12,418 bases of DNA from an uncultured Collinsella sp. (GCA_905197585.1 CAJJZO010000038.1:1-12418); one strand, 5' to 3'; positions 1-5,958 are shown, numbered from the stretch's first letter. Notes: a model not told the origin generated them from the letters alone. Translations and numbers: made by a program.

Positions 1-55
1 GGTCCGTTAAAAGGTTTTTCTCGAACCGTGCCGGGAAAAACGCCCTTAAACTGCC

Positions 56-90
56 GTGCGCGCGGTCGCCTTTTGTTCGACCGCGCGCAC
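56..90 (-). terminator. Perfect 13-bp hairpin downstream of upp
   Basis: Bases 56-68 and 78-90 are perfect inverted copies (13 bp, GC-rich) around a 9-nt loop. The structure begins 43 nt past the upp stop codon. On the minus strand a T5 run follows only about 17 nt after the stem (GGGCGTTTTT), so this is not a textbook intrinsic terminator. It could end upp transcription or protect the 3' end of the message. No other feature is supported between base 1 and the upp stop. Confidence 0.55.
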
Positions 91-132
91 CGTTTCTTCG
101 TATTTGCAGCCGCGGCCGTCTTAGCCCAGCGA

Positions 133-780
133 CTAGAGCGTGCCGAAGATGCGGTCGCCGGCGTCGCCGAGGCCGGGAACGATGTAGGCGGCCTCGTTGA
201 GATGGTCGTCGATGGCGCACGTATAAATATGTACGTCGGGGTCCTTTTCGGTCAGTGACTTGAGGCCCTCGGGCGCGGCGACGATGCACAGCATGCGGAT
301 ATCCTTGACACCGCGCTCGCGCAGGTAGCTGATGGCCATCTCGGCCGAACCGCCCGTGGCGAGCATGGGGTCGACGACCAGGCAGATGCGCTGGTCGATA
401 TCCTTGGGCATCTTGCAGTAATACTCATGCGGCTCGTGGGTGACCTCGTCGCGTTCCATACCGATGTGGCCCACGCGAGCGGAGGGCACCAGTTCGAGGA
501 TGCCGTCGACCATGCCAAGGCCTGCACGCAGGACGGGAACGATGGCGAGCTTTTTGCCGGCGAGCTGCTTAAACGTTGCGGTGGTGATGGGGGTCTCGAC
601 TTCGACGTCTTCCATGGGCAGGTCGCGCATGGCCTCGTAGCCGTCAAAAAGTGCAAGCTCGCGCACAAGCTGGCGGAACTGGTTGGTGCCGGTGTTTTTG
701 TCGCGCAGGATCGACAGCTTGTGCTGGACGAGCGGATGATCGACAAGCGTCACACGGGACGCATCGTAGGTGACGGTCAT
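133..780 (-). CDS. upp: Uracil phosphoribosyltransferase (Upp), 215 aa
   Basis: Cytosolic pyrimidine-salvage enzyme that converts uracil and PRPP to UMP and pyrophosphate. The protein shows the type I PRPP-binding loop [11 protein letters not shown] (about residues 135-145) and the C-terminal uracil-binding signature [16 protein letters not shown] (about 199-214). Length is close to the usual 208-210 residues. The ATG at 778-780 is chosen because MTVTYDASR.. aligns with the family N terminus and because GAAAGGGG lies 10 nt upstream; an in-frame ATG 20 codons further up would add an unrelated leader. It is the last gene of the run, 122 bp after glpK, and that gap holds two overlapping hairpins. 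In Firmicutes upp lies near the prfA/prmC/sua5 group, so the location is not random. Identification is secure. Confidence 0.97.
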   Translation of the reverse strand: MTVTYDASRVTLVDHPLVQHKLSILRDKNTGTNQFRQLVRELALFDGYEAMRDLPMEDVEVETPITTATFKQLAGKKLAIVPVLRAGLGMVDGILELVPSARVGHIGMERDEVTHEPHEYYCKMPKDIDQRICLVVDPMLATGGSAEMAISYLRERGVKDIRMLCIVAAPEGLKSLTEKDPDVHIYTCAIDDHLNEAAYIVPGLGDAGDRIFGTL

Positions 781-803
781 GGGTTGATTGCCCCTTTCGT
801 TGC

Positions 804-831
804 GGCCGCAAAACGGCCTTGCTGACAAGGC
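804..831 (-). promoter_or_regulatory. Two overlapping hairpins in the glpK-upp gap
   Basis: Read on the minus strand, the first hairpin is GCCTTG-TCAG-CAAGGC (831 to 816), followed by CGTTTTG. A second hairpin, GGCCG-TTTTG-CGGCC (818 to 804), shares bases 816-818 with the first, so the two cannot form together. The second ends 5 nt before the upp Shine-Dalgarno. The first with its T4 run could be a weak glpK terminator; the pair could be an attenuator for upp. I see no PyrR-box-like consensus. Stems are short, so this is tentative. Confidence 0.3.
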
Positions 832-902
832 ACGCAGCAATGTTGCCGCCGCACGCCATGCATAATTTAGCGGTTTGTTGTATCGAGCAGCCCATCGCAG
901 CC

Positions 903-2444
903 CTACTGTGCGGTACTGAGCGAGCGCTTGACTGCATCACGCCAGCCCGCAAGGTTTTGCTCGCGACGCTCGGCGGACATATGGGGAAGGAAGGTCCTAA
1001 CGATCTGGGCATTTTGCTCCAGCTCTTCAAGGTCTTCCCAATAGCCGACGGCAAGACCCGCCAAGTACGCGGCACCGATTGCCGTGGTCTCCACCGTCTC
1101 GCATTGCAGCACGGGGATATCCAGCAGGTCGGCCTGGAATTGCATGATGAACTCGTTGCGTGAGGCGCCGCCATCGACGGACAGGCGCTCAATCGAAAGT
1201 CCCACGTCCTGCTCCATGGCGCGCAGCACGTCATAACTCTGGTAGGCCATGGACTCGCAGGCCGCACGCACAATGGTCGCGCGACTCGAGGCACCGGTCA
1301 GGCCGCACACGATACCGCGGGCATGCGGATCCCACCAGGGAGCGCCCAGGCCAGCGAAGGCGGGGACGAAGTAGCAGCCCTCGTTGTCGTTGATCGAAGC
1401 GGCGAGTTGCGCGGACTCGCTCACACTCGAGATGATGCCCATGTTGTTGCGCAGCCAGTTCATGGTTGAGCCGGCGGCAAAGATAGAACCCTCGAGCGCA
1501 TAGCTGATCTTGCCGTCCGCGGCGATACCGATCGTGGAGACCAGACCGTTCTTGGATTCGACGACCTCGTCGCCGGTGTTCATGAGCATAAAGCAACCCG
1601 TGCCATAGGTGTTTTTGGTCTGGCCGGGATGGAAGCAGCAGTGGCCGAACAGCGACGCCTGCTGATCGCCCGCCACGCCCATGATGGGCGGCATATTGGT
1701 CATGATGTCGCTCGCGACGCGGCCGTAGTCGCCCGAGCTCCAACGAACCTCGGGCATCATGGAACGCGGAACGTCAAAGAGCGCCAGCAGGTCGTCGTCC
1801 CAATCGAGCGTATGGATATTAAAGAGCGCCGTGCGGCTGGCATTGGTGTAGTCGGTGGCAAAGACCTGACTGCCGGTGAGGTTGTAGATGAGCCAGGTGT
1901 CGATAGTGCCAAACATGAGGTCGCCCGCCGCCGCGCTCTCGCGTGCGCCGTCGACGTTGTCGAGAATCCACTGCACCTTGGAGGCCGAGAAATACGGGTC
2001 AAGCGTAAGTCCCGTGCGGGAGCGCACCAGCTCTTCTGCGCCCCGCTCGACCAGCTCGTCGATCAGAGGTGCGGTGCGACGGCATTGCCACACGATGGCG
2101 TTATAGATGGGTTGGCCGCTTATGCGGTCCCACACCACCGTGGTCTCGCGCTGGTTGGAGATACCGATGGCGGCGATGCGGTCAGAATGGATGCCGCTCT
2201 TAAACTGGACCTCCATCATCACGCCGATCTGGCTGGCAAGCACCTCCATGGGGTCTTGCTCTATCCAACCGGGACGCGGGAAGCTGGTTTTGACGCTACG
2301 ACGTGCCTGCGCGACGATGCAGCCGTACTCGTCGACGATGGTCGCAAGTACCGAGGTGGTGCCGCAGTCGAGCGCCATGATGTAGGAACCGCCAAAGTTA
2401 AACGAGGCATCTTCCATGCCCAAGCTGCCCAGATTCAACGACAT
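903..2444 (-). CDS. glpK: Glycerol kinase (GlpK), 513 aa, divergent phosphate loop
   Basis: FGGY-family kinase that phosphorylates glycerol to sn-glycerol 3-phosphate with ATP in the cytosol. Recognisable GlpK blocks: [10 protein letters not shown] (97-106, glycerol-contacting Arg-Glu), AIVWQCRRT (116-124), [14 protein letters not shown] (178-191), [19 protein letters not shown] (198-216), [11 protein letters not shown] (257-267, catalytic Asp at 260), [15 protein letters not shown] (277-291), [13 protein letters not shown] (365-377), [15 protein letters not shown] (423-437). There are about 16 extra residues before the usual start, and the nucleotide loop reads DCGTTSVLA where E. coli has DQGTTSSRA, losing the ATP-contacting Arg. 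No histidine resembling the PTS-phosphorylated site of Enterococcus is visible. The start at 2442-2444 is supported by AAAGGTG, and this ribosome site overlaps the stop of the upstream TsaC-type gene (13-bp gap), suggesting co-transcription. No glycerol facilitator or glycerol-3-phosphate oxidase gene is in the window. Confidence 0.93.
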   Translation of the reverse strand: MSLNLGSLGMEDASFNFGGSYIMALDCGTTSVLATIVDEYGCIVAQARRSVKTSFPRPGWIEQDPMEVLASQIGVMMEVQFKSGIHSDRIAAIGISNQRETTVVWDRISGQPIYNAIVWQCRRTAPLIDELVERGAEELVRSRTGLTLDPYFSASKVQWILDNVDGARESAAAGDLMFGTIDTWLIYNLTGSQVFATDYTNASRTALFNIHTLDWDDDLLALFDVPRSMMPEVRWSSGDYGRVASDIMTNMPPIMGVAGDQQASLFGHCCFHPGQTKNTYGTGCFMLMNTGDEVVESKNGLVSTIGIAADGKISYALEGSIFAAGSTMNWLRNNMGIISSVSESAQLAASINDNEGCYFVPAFAGLGAPWWDPHARGIVCGLTGASSRATIVRAACESMAYQSYDVLRAMEQDVGLSIERLSVDGGASRNEFIMQFQADLLDIPVLQCETVETTAIGAAYLAGLAVGYWEDLEELEQNAQIVRTFLPHMSAERREQNLAGWRDAVKRSLSTAQ

Positions 2445-2457
2445 CGCTTACACCTTT

Positions 2458-3201
2458 CTATTGCATCGGGTCGGACAGGACCCGTTCGATCTCTGATGCG
2501 GGAAGTGCGCCTTGGCGCAGGATCTGGAGCCCGCCGTGCTGGAACGACACGATGGTCGAGGCGTCGCGACACGGGGTCTCGCCGGCGTCGACGGCAACAT
2601 CGACCCCCTCCAGGATGCGACCTTCGACGGCGGCAAAGCTTGCCGGCGAGGGCGCGCCGTGTGTGTTGGCGCTCGTGCAGGCAAGGGGACTGCCGCAGGC
2701 GCGGATGAGCGCTTGGACCACGGGAGAGGCCGAAGCGCGCAGGGCCACGGTGTCGTCGGCAGCACGCATAAAGGTCGGCACGCAGGGAGCCGCCTTGACC
2801 ACGATAGTCAGGGCTCCCGGCCAGCATCGTCGCGCAAGTACGCGGGCATCTTCCGGGATATCCACGCCATAGCGGTCGAGCGCCTCGACACCATCGACCA
2901 GCCAAGCGACGGTTTGCGTGAGTTCACGTTGCTTGAGAGTGAAGATACGGCGGTAGCCGGTACCGAGCGCAGGGACCGCGGCGCCATTGACGGCAGCCTG
3001 CGGATCGCGCGGCCACGATGGGAATTCGCCTGTATCTTGGGGCACGGCGTCCGAGAAGGCGTTGACCGCCACGGCGACACCGTAAACCGTCTCGGTCGGG
3101 ATCAGCGCCAGGCCGCCGCGGCCGAGCACCTCGGCCGCGCGCTCGACGGCAAGCCGATGCGGCTCGCGCGTTCCCTCATATACCCGATAGACCGTCTGCA
3201 T
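2458..3201 (-). CDS. tsaC: L-threonylcarbamoyladenylate synthase, YrdC/TsaC-type, 247 aa
   Basis: YrdC-domain protein predicted to make threonylcarbamoyl-AMP from threonine, bicarbonate and ATP, the first step of t6A formation at position 37 of ANN-decoding tRNAs. Motifs: LIPTETVYGVAVAV (33-46), IFTLKQRE (86-93, keeping the Lys-x-Arg of the KxR...SxN signature), RCWPGALTIVV (125-135), DTVALRASASP (150-160), PLACTSANTHGAPSP (172-186, with Ser-Ala-Asn) and DASTIV (213-218). There is no C-terminal Sua5 domain. Two oddities: about 35 extra residues (roughly 47-83) lie between the YGV and IFTLK blocks, and the usual KGRP reads KQRE. The start at 3199-3201 has AAGGGG 11 nt upstream. glpK follows after 13 bp. 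prfA and prmC upstream are typical genomic partners, here separated by the toxin-antitoxin pair. Function is inferred from conserved active-site motifs. Confidence 0.87.
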   Translation of the reverse strand: MQTVYRVYEGTREPHRLAVERAAEVLGRGGLALIPTETVYGVAVAVNAFSDAVPQDTGEFPSWPRDPQAAVNGAAVPALGTGYRRIFTLKQRELTQTVAWLVDGVEALDRYGVDIPEDARVLARRCWPGALTIVVKAAPCVPTFMRAADDTVALRASASPVVQALIRACGSPLACTSANTHGAPSPASFAAVEGRILEGVDVAVDAGETPCRDASTIVSFQHGGLQILRQGALPASEIERVLSDPMQ

Positions 3202-3219
3202 GTGTATGCCAGCCCCTTA

Positions 3220-3288
3220 CGCTCTGGTGCAAGTTTGTTTACTGTGGGGCATTCTCGCACGAAACGTTCAACCTATTTGCCCAGAGCG
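3220..3288. repeat. 8-bp inverted repeat spanning the tsaC leader
   Basis: CGCTCTGG at 3220-3227 and CCAGAGCG at 3281-3288 are perfect inverted copies 53 bp apart. The arm nearest the gene lies immediately upstream of the Shine-Dalgarno AAGGGG. The pair could form a leader stem or a split operator, but an 8-bp match at this spacing may be chance. I found no convincing sigma-70 promoter in the 148-bp gap 3202-3349. Confidence 0.2.
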
Positions 3289-3349
3289 CATGTTGGTTTG
3301 GTGAGCGGCTCTAGTAGTCGGTGAAAGTGAGGGGGTTAATTGAAGATTT

Positions 3350-3652
3350 TTAGCGCGCAAGCGTAACGGTACGATCGGGAAACTCGATGCTTGCAACCAG
3401 TTTTCCGCCGAGGCTCTCTGCGTACCTGCTCAGCGTGTCGAGCCTCATCGAACCCAACTCCCCACGCTCGAGCTCGGATACACGTTTTTGAGAAACGCCC
3501 ATCGACTGGGCGACCGACGCCTGTGTTAGATCTTTTAACCTGCGAATCTGAGCAAGCTTATAGGCTTCGATACGATCGCGAGTCCTCTCCTGCTCGGCGG
3601 TAATGGAGTCGCGTGTTATCCCGCGAGATTCCATATACTCATGCAGTTCCAT
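3350..3652 (-). CDS. XRE-family antitoxin of a HigBA-like module, 100 aa
   Basis: Small DNA-binding protein with one helix-turn-helix at about residues 36-80: RRLKDLTQASVAQSMGVSQ gives the first helices and KRVSELERGE the recognition helix, ending in RYAESLGGKL typical of HigA-type antitoxins. The C-terminal strand (KLVASIEFPDRTVTL) resembles the short tail of this family. The N-terminal 30 residues are charged and probably helical. Role inferred: binds and neutralises the toxin encoded just upstream and represses the shared promoter. It starts inside the toxin gene (14-bp overlap, different frame) behind a near-perfect TAAGGAGG, which should give strong translation of the antitoxin. No separate promoter is seen. 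By eye its GC is lower than that of the flanking housekeeping genes, fitting acquisition by transfer. Confidence 0.88.
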   Translation of the reverse strand: MELHEYMESRGITRDSITAEQERTRDRIEAYKLAQIRRLKDLTQASVAQSMGVSQKRVSELERGELGSMRLDTLSRYAESLGGKLVASIEFPDRTVTLAR

Positions 3653-4034
3653 CTCGATCGAGCCTCCTTACGTGGCGACGGTATATTTGCTCGGCCCTTG
3701 GAATGTTGATCGCATACCAACCGTTCCATTTTGCCCTTGACGATCCCGCTCGCGACTTATCACCCGCCAATAGCAATACCGCCTGGCGCTTGGGGTCAAA
3801 GGCGAAGAGGATGCGAATCACCTGCCCACCACACGACGTCACTCTCAGCTCCTTTAAATGATGAAGCTTCGAGCCCTTTACGCGGTCAACCAGCGGACGA
3901 CCAAGGCTGGGACCTTCCTTCTCGAGCACCAAAAGGTCTGCATAAATCTGCTTCAGCGTAGCTTCATCCTGCTCATCAAGCCAAGGTTCAATGTAATCAA
4001 GCACGATACGGTACCGATGCAGCTGATTTGACAT
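3639..4034 (-). CDS. HigB/RelE-like toxin (phage Gp49-like family), 131 aa
   Basis: Member of the RelE/ParE superfamily, phage-derived Gp49-like/HigB branch; such proteins usually cleave mRNA on the ribosome. Diagnostic blocks are LGRPLVDRVKGSKLHHLKELRV (44-65), VIRILFAFDPKRQAVLLLAGDK (72-93) and WYAINIPRAEQIYRRHVRRL (106-125), matching the order fold core, beta hairpin with GDK, then C-terminal helix of this family. Length is slightly above the usual 100-120. The start at 4032-4034 has GAAGGAGAAAGG just upstream and its own promoter. Toxin-first gene order is typical of higBA. The stop TGA at 3639-3641 lies within the start of the antitoxin gene. Catalytic residues of this branch are not well enough defined for me to call activity, so toxicity is inferred from family and pairing. 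Confidence 0.88.
   Translation of the reverse strand: MSNQLHRYRIVLDYIEPWLDEQDEATLKQIYADLLVLEKEGPSLGRPLVDRVKGSKLHHLKELRVTSCGGQVIRILFAFDPKRQAVLLLAGDKSRAGSSRAKWNGWYAINIPRAEQIYRRHVRRLDRDGTA
3663..3670 (-). promoter_or_regulatory. Strong antitoxin Shine-Dalgarno inside the toxin gene
   Basis: TAAGGAGG on the minus strand, 10 nt before the antitoxin ATG and fully within the toxin coding sequence. It is the best match to the anti-SD sequence in the window and fixes the antitoxin start. It may raise antitoxin synthesis above toxin synthesis from the same message. Confidence 0.75.
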
Positions 4035-4043
4035 ACCTTTCTC

Positions 4044-4076
4044 CTTCTATAGTAGAAGTTTTACGGTATATTGCAA
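4044..4076 (-). promoter_or_regulatory. Toxin-antitoxin promoter with overlapping operator dyad
   Basis: On the minus strand TTGCAA (4076-4071) and TACTAT (4054-4049) are spaced 16 bp, a plausible sigma-70 -35/-10 pair. The perfect dyad CTTCTA-tag-TAGAAG (4044-4058) covers the -10 box and ends just before the toxin ribosome-binding site. A dyad on the -10 is the expected position for autorepression by the HTH antitoxin. Transcription would start about 10 nt upstream of the toxin ATG, so the leader is very short. Confidence 0.6.
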
Positions 4077-4109
4077 GGACAAACTTGCGCAAATGTCTAT
4101 TTATTAAGC

Positions 4110-5360
4110 TTAAATACGCTGTTTGGGCTCGGTGACGATGGCTCGGACGATGCGGGGACGATCGGTGAGGTCGTGGACGATGCGCACGTCCGAGAGACCA
4201 GCCTGGCGGCAGAGCTCGGCGGCGACGTCGAGGGCACCCTCGTAGAGCTCGCAGGCAAACAGGCCGCCGGCGCGCAGCATATAGGGCGCCGCGTTGAGCA
4301 GGCGGCGGAAGATATCAAGGCCATCGGCACCGCCCTCGAGCGCCAAATCGGGCTCGAAGTCCTTGACCTCGTGCGGCAGCGAGCGCATGACGTCGGTCGG
4401 AATGTAAGGCGGGTTGGAGACGAGCACGTCGAAGGTGCCCCATTCCTCGCGGGGGATAGAGCTCACCAGGTTGGTGAGGCTGAAGGCAACCTCATCTGCC
4501 GTGAGACCGAGGGCATCGCGGTTTTTGGTGGCCAGATCGATGGCGCGCGACTCGATATCGGTGGCGGTGCAGGTGACGTGACCGCGGCGCTCCCAGGCAA
4601 GGGAGAGCGAGATGCAGCCCGTGCCGCAGCCGACCTCGAGAATGCGGGCAGTGCGGGGCTCGGCTGGGGCAGGCGCAGCGGCATCCTGAGCTGAAGCCGT
4701 CTCCTGGTCGGCGCCCTCGATGGCGATGCCGTATTCGTCGAGCTCGGGTTCGGCGGCTTCCGCGGCTTCGGCTTCTGCTATCTGCGTGGCGGCTTCCTCG
4801 GCCTCGCGGTCGGCCAGTTCCTCGGCATAGGCACGGCTGCCCAGTACGTCGCCACCCAGCGCAGCCTCATCGGCAGCCGTGAGGTTAGCGGCACGGCGCT
4901 CGGCCGTCGCTCGCTCGTCGGCCAATGCGGCTTCGACTTTGCGCGCTTGCTCGACCTCGTCGTTCCAGGGCAGCTCAACGCGCTGACGGGCGGCAGCCTC
5001 GGGGCTCAGCACCTCGGCATCCAGATAATTGAGGACTTCCTCGACGAGCATCTCGGTCTCGGGACGCGGAATGAGTACGCCGGGGGCGCACGCGACGTCG
5101 ATCATGCGGAACTGCGTGCTGCCGGTGATGTACTGCAGCGGCTCGCCCTTGGCGCGGCGGACGACCGCCGCGTGCATGGTCTCGAGCTGCGCCGCATCGA
5201 GCGTCTCGTCCATACGCATATATAAGTCGATGCGCGCCAGACCCGTGGCAGCGCAGAGCAGCCACTCGGCAGAAAGTCGGGGGTGTTCCTCGCCGCGCTC
5301 GGCCAGGTACTCCTTGGTCCACTCGAGACAACGCTTGATGGTCCAGATCTCGTTTGCCAT
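4110..5360 (-). CDS. prmC: Release factor glutamine methyltransferase PrmC with internal acidic insertion, 416 aa
   Basis: SAM-dependent N5-glutamine methyltransferase (HemK/PrmC) that modifies the GGQ glutamine of RF1 and RF2. Order: N-terminal helical substrate domain (1-95) with RRAKGEPLQYITG (68-80); IPRPETE (97-103); a long insertion; SAM motif ILEVGCGTGCISLSLA (240-255); catalytic NPPY (316-319) in VSNPPYIPTDV; then HEVKDFEPDLALEGGADGL (330-348). Homologues are about 280 residues; here about 120 extra residues (roughly 112-237) lie between IPRPETE and the SAM motif, rich in Ala and Glu and likely helical or disordered. The start at 5358-5360 is preferred because MANEIW begins the family-like region and GGGGAGGA lies close upstream; an in-frame ATG 25 codons earlier adds an unrelated Arg-rich leader across the predicted promoter. 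prfA is the next gene upstream, across a 598-bp gap. The reading frame is intact and catalytic motifs are present, so activity is likely. Confidence 0.93.
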   Translation of the reverse strand: MANEIWTIKRCLEWTKEYLAERGEEHPRLSAEWLLCAATGLARIDLYMRMDETLDAAQLETMHAAVVRRAKGEPLQYITGSTQFRMIDVACAPGVLIPRPETEMLVEEVLNYLDAEVLSPEAAARQRVELPWNDEVEQARKVEAALADERATAERRAANLTAADEAALGGDVLGSRAYAEELADREAEEAATQIAEAEAAEAAEPELDEYGIAIEGADQETASAQDAAAPAPAEPRTARILEVGCGTGCISLSLAWERRGHVTCTATDIESRAIDLATKNRDALGLTADEVAFSLTNLVSSIPREEWGTFDVLVSNPPYIPTDVMRSLPHEVKDFEPDLALEGGADGLDIFRRLLNAAPYMLRAGGLFACELYEGALDVAAELCRQAGLSDVRIVHDLTDRPRIVRAIVTEPKQRI

Positions 5361-5408
5361 GGGGTCCTCCCCTCTTAAGCGCCGGGCGGCGCGCGAATGT
5401 CGGAGCAG

Positions 5409-5435
5409 ATTGTACGCGAGACCAGCGCTTGGCAA
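5409..5435 (-). promoter_or_regulatory. prmC: Candidate prmC promoter
   Basis: On the minus strand TTGCCA (5435-5430) and TACAAT (5414-5409) each match 5 of 6 sigma-70 consensus bases; spacing is 15 bp, shorter than ideal. Transcription would begin about 40 nt before the prmC start codon. This would give prmC its own promoter, consistent with the large gap to prfA. Confidence 0.45.
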
Positions 5436-5526
5436 GGGACGATTGGAGGCGATTATCGAGAATCAGCCCAGATTTTTGGTTTGGCCCCGTCCAAAGTGTT
5501 CATTCGTCGACGTTCATATCTGCATC

Positions 5527-5597
5527 CGTCAAGCTTTTGGCAAGGTTGCCCCTAACCTGACCAATATCTAACCAAACGCTTGCCACATCGCTTGACG
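5527..5597. repeat. Imperfect nested inverted repeat, 71 bp
   Basis: CGTCAAGC (5527-5534) pairs with GCTTGACG (5590-5597). TGGCAAG (5538-5544) pairs with CTTGCCA (5579-5585). A 3 x 4 internal loop separates the two stems. The apical part holds a small AGGTT/AACCT hairpin (5543-5547 with 5554-5558), an alternative to the inner stem. Fifteen base pairs in fixed register are more than expected by chance, but strand and role are unknown. Confidence 0.45.
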
Positions 5598-5753
5598 CGC
5601 GACGCATCAAAAATCATCCCGCGACTTCTTGGACGATTATTCGAGCAATATTTTCAATAGCAGATGAATACCGCTAATTGCTTTAAGCAGGTAAGCAGCT
5701 CAAAGGCCATCAAAACCGATTGAATAACATCTCAAAGCAATGTACCCAACCTA

Positions 5754-5778
5754 GTCATTTAAGAACGTCCCCAATGAC
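5754..5778. repeat. REP-like hairpin, copy 1
   Basis: GTCATT (5754-5759) and AATGAC (5773-5778) form a 6-bp stem around the 13-nt loop TAAGAACGTCCCC. Bases 5751-5780 match 7261-7290 at 25 of 30 positions. One stem pair is A-T here and G-C in the other copy, a compensatory change that supports the hairpin. This looks like an interspersed palindromic element, not a gene-specific site. Confidence 0.65.
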
Positions 5779-5816
5779 CACCTCTAAGGCGCCGCAGGTT
5801 GAGCATAAGTCAGCGA

Positions 5817-5914
5817 AAACGCCCCTAAGCGAGCAAGGTGACGTGAAAGAGGAGGGAAGCGTACTTCGGTACGCGACCGACGATTGAACGTCAGATTGCC
5901 GCTTAGGGGCGTTT
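5817..5914 (+). ncRNA. Candidate structured RNA: 98-nt rod with tandem G.A motifs and UUCG cap
   Basis: Nested arms: 5817-5831 with 5900-5914 (15 bp, perfect), 5833-5836 with 5896-5899, 5839-5844 with 5888-5893, and 5859-5864 with 5869-5874 closing a UUCG tetraloop between C and G. The 14 x 13 'internal loop' (5845-5858 / 5875-5887) aligns in register as four GA/GA tandem mismatches separated by one or two Watson-Crick pairs: 5845-5846 with 5886-5887, 5849-5850 with 5882-5883, 5852-5853 with 5879-5880, 5856-5857 with 5875-5876. Tandem sheared G.A pairs are stable only as plus-strand RNA; the complement would carry U.C mismatches. The element lies in the prfA-prmC gap, opposite to gene direction. 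No plus-strand promoter was recognised. On the minus strand the outer stem is followed by GGGGCGTTTTCG, so it could also act as a prfA terminator. Confidence 0.5.
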
Positions 5915-5927
5915 GCAGCGTCGAGCC

Positions 5928-5955
5928 GTTACGCGGTTTGGTAAAACCGCGTAAC
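5928..5955 (-). terminator. 12-bp perfect hairpin directly after prfA
   Basis: GTTACGCGGTTT (5928-5939) and AAACCGCGTAAC (5944-5955) form a perfect stem with a 4-nt loop, beginning 3 nt past the prfA stop. There is no T run after it on the minus strand. It may act with the 5817-5914 stem (followed by TTTT) as a tandem terminator, or stabilise the prfA message. Confidence 0.55.
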
Positions 5956-5958
5956 CCA

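Larger units (their letters stand above)
5361..5958. other. 598-bp gene-free gap between prfA and prmC rich in palindromes
   Basis: No open frame here resembles a protein, and I see no tRNA or rRNA. By eye 5450-5780 is clearly more AT-rich than the genes. From left to right it contains the prmC promoter, an imperfect palindrome (5527-5597), a REP-like hairpin (5754-5778), the tandem-GA rod (5817-5914) and a 12-bp hairpin next to the prfA stop (5928-5955). About 5600-5750 shows nothing I can name. prfA and prmC are usually tightly linked, so this gap probably grew by insertion of repeated elements. Confidence 0.7.

Noticed and set aside
781..902. PyrR-dependent attenuator before upp
   Set aside because: No anti-antiterminator consensus could be found; the visible stems are short and GC-simple.
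3220..3288. Relation between the CGCTCTGG dyad before tsaC and the CCAGAGCGA arms at 11856 and 11932
   Set aside because: The shared 8 bases are in opposite arrangement, with different spacing and no similarity in the flanks, so likely coincidence.
1629..3324. Plus-strand frames opposite glpK and tsaC
   Set aside because: They overlap complete genes with clear catalytic motifs and show no domains of their own.
5361..5435. Longer PrmC start at 5433-5435
   Set aside because: The 25 added residues do not resemble the PrmC N terminus, would overlap the candidate promoter, and the ATG at 5358-5360 has the better Shine-Dalgarno.
5361..5958. tRNA, CRISPR or transposase remnant in the large gap
   Set aside because: No cloverleaf, no regularly spaced repeats and no transposase-like peptide in any frame.
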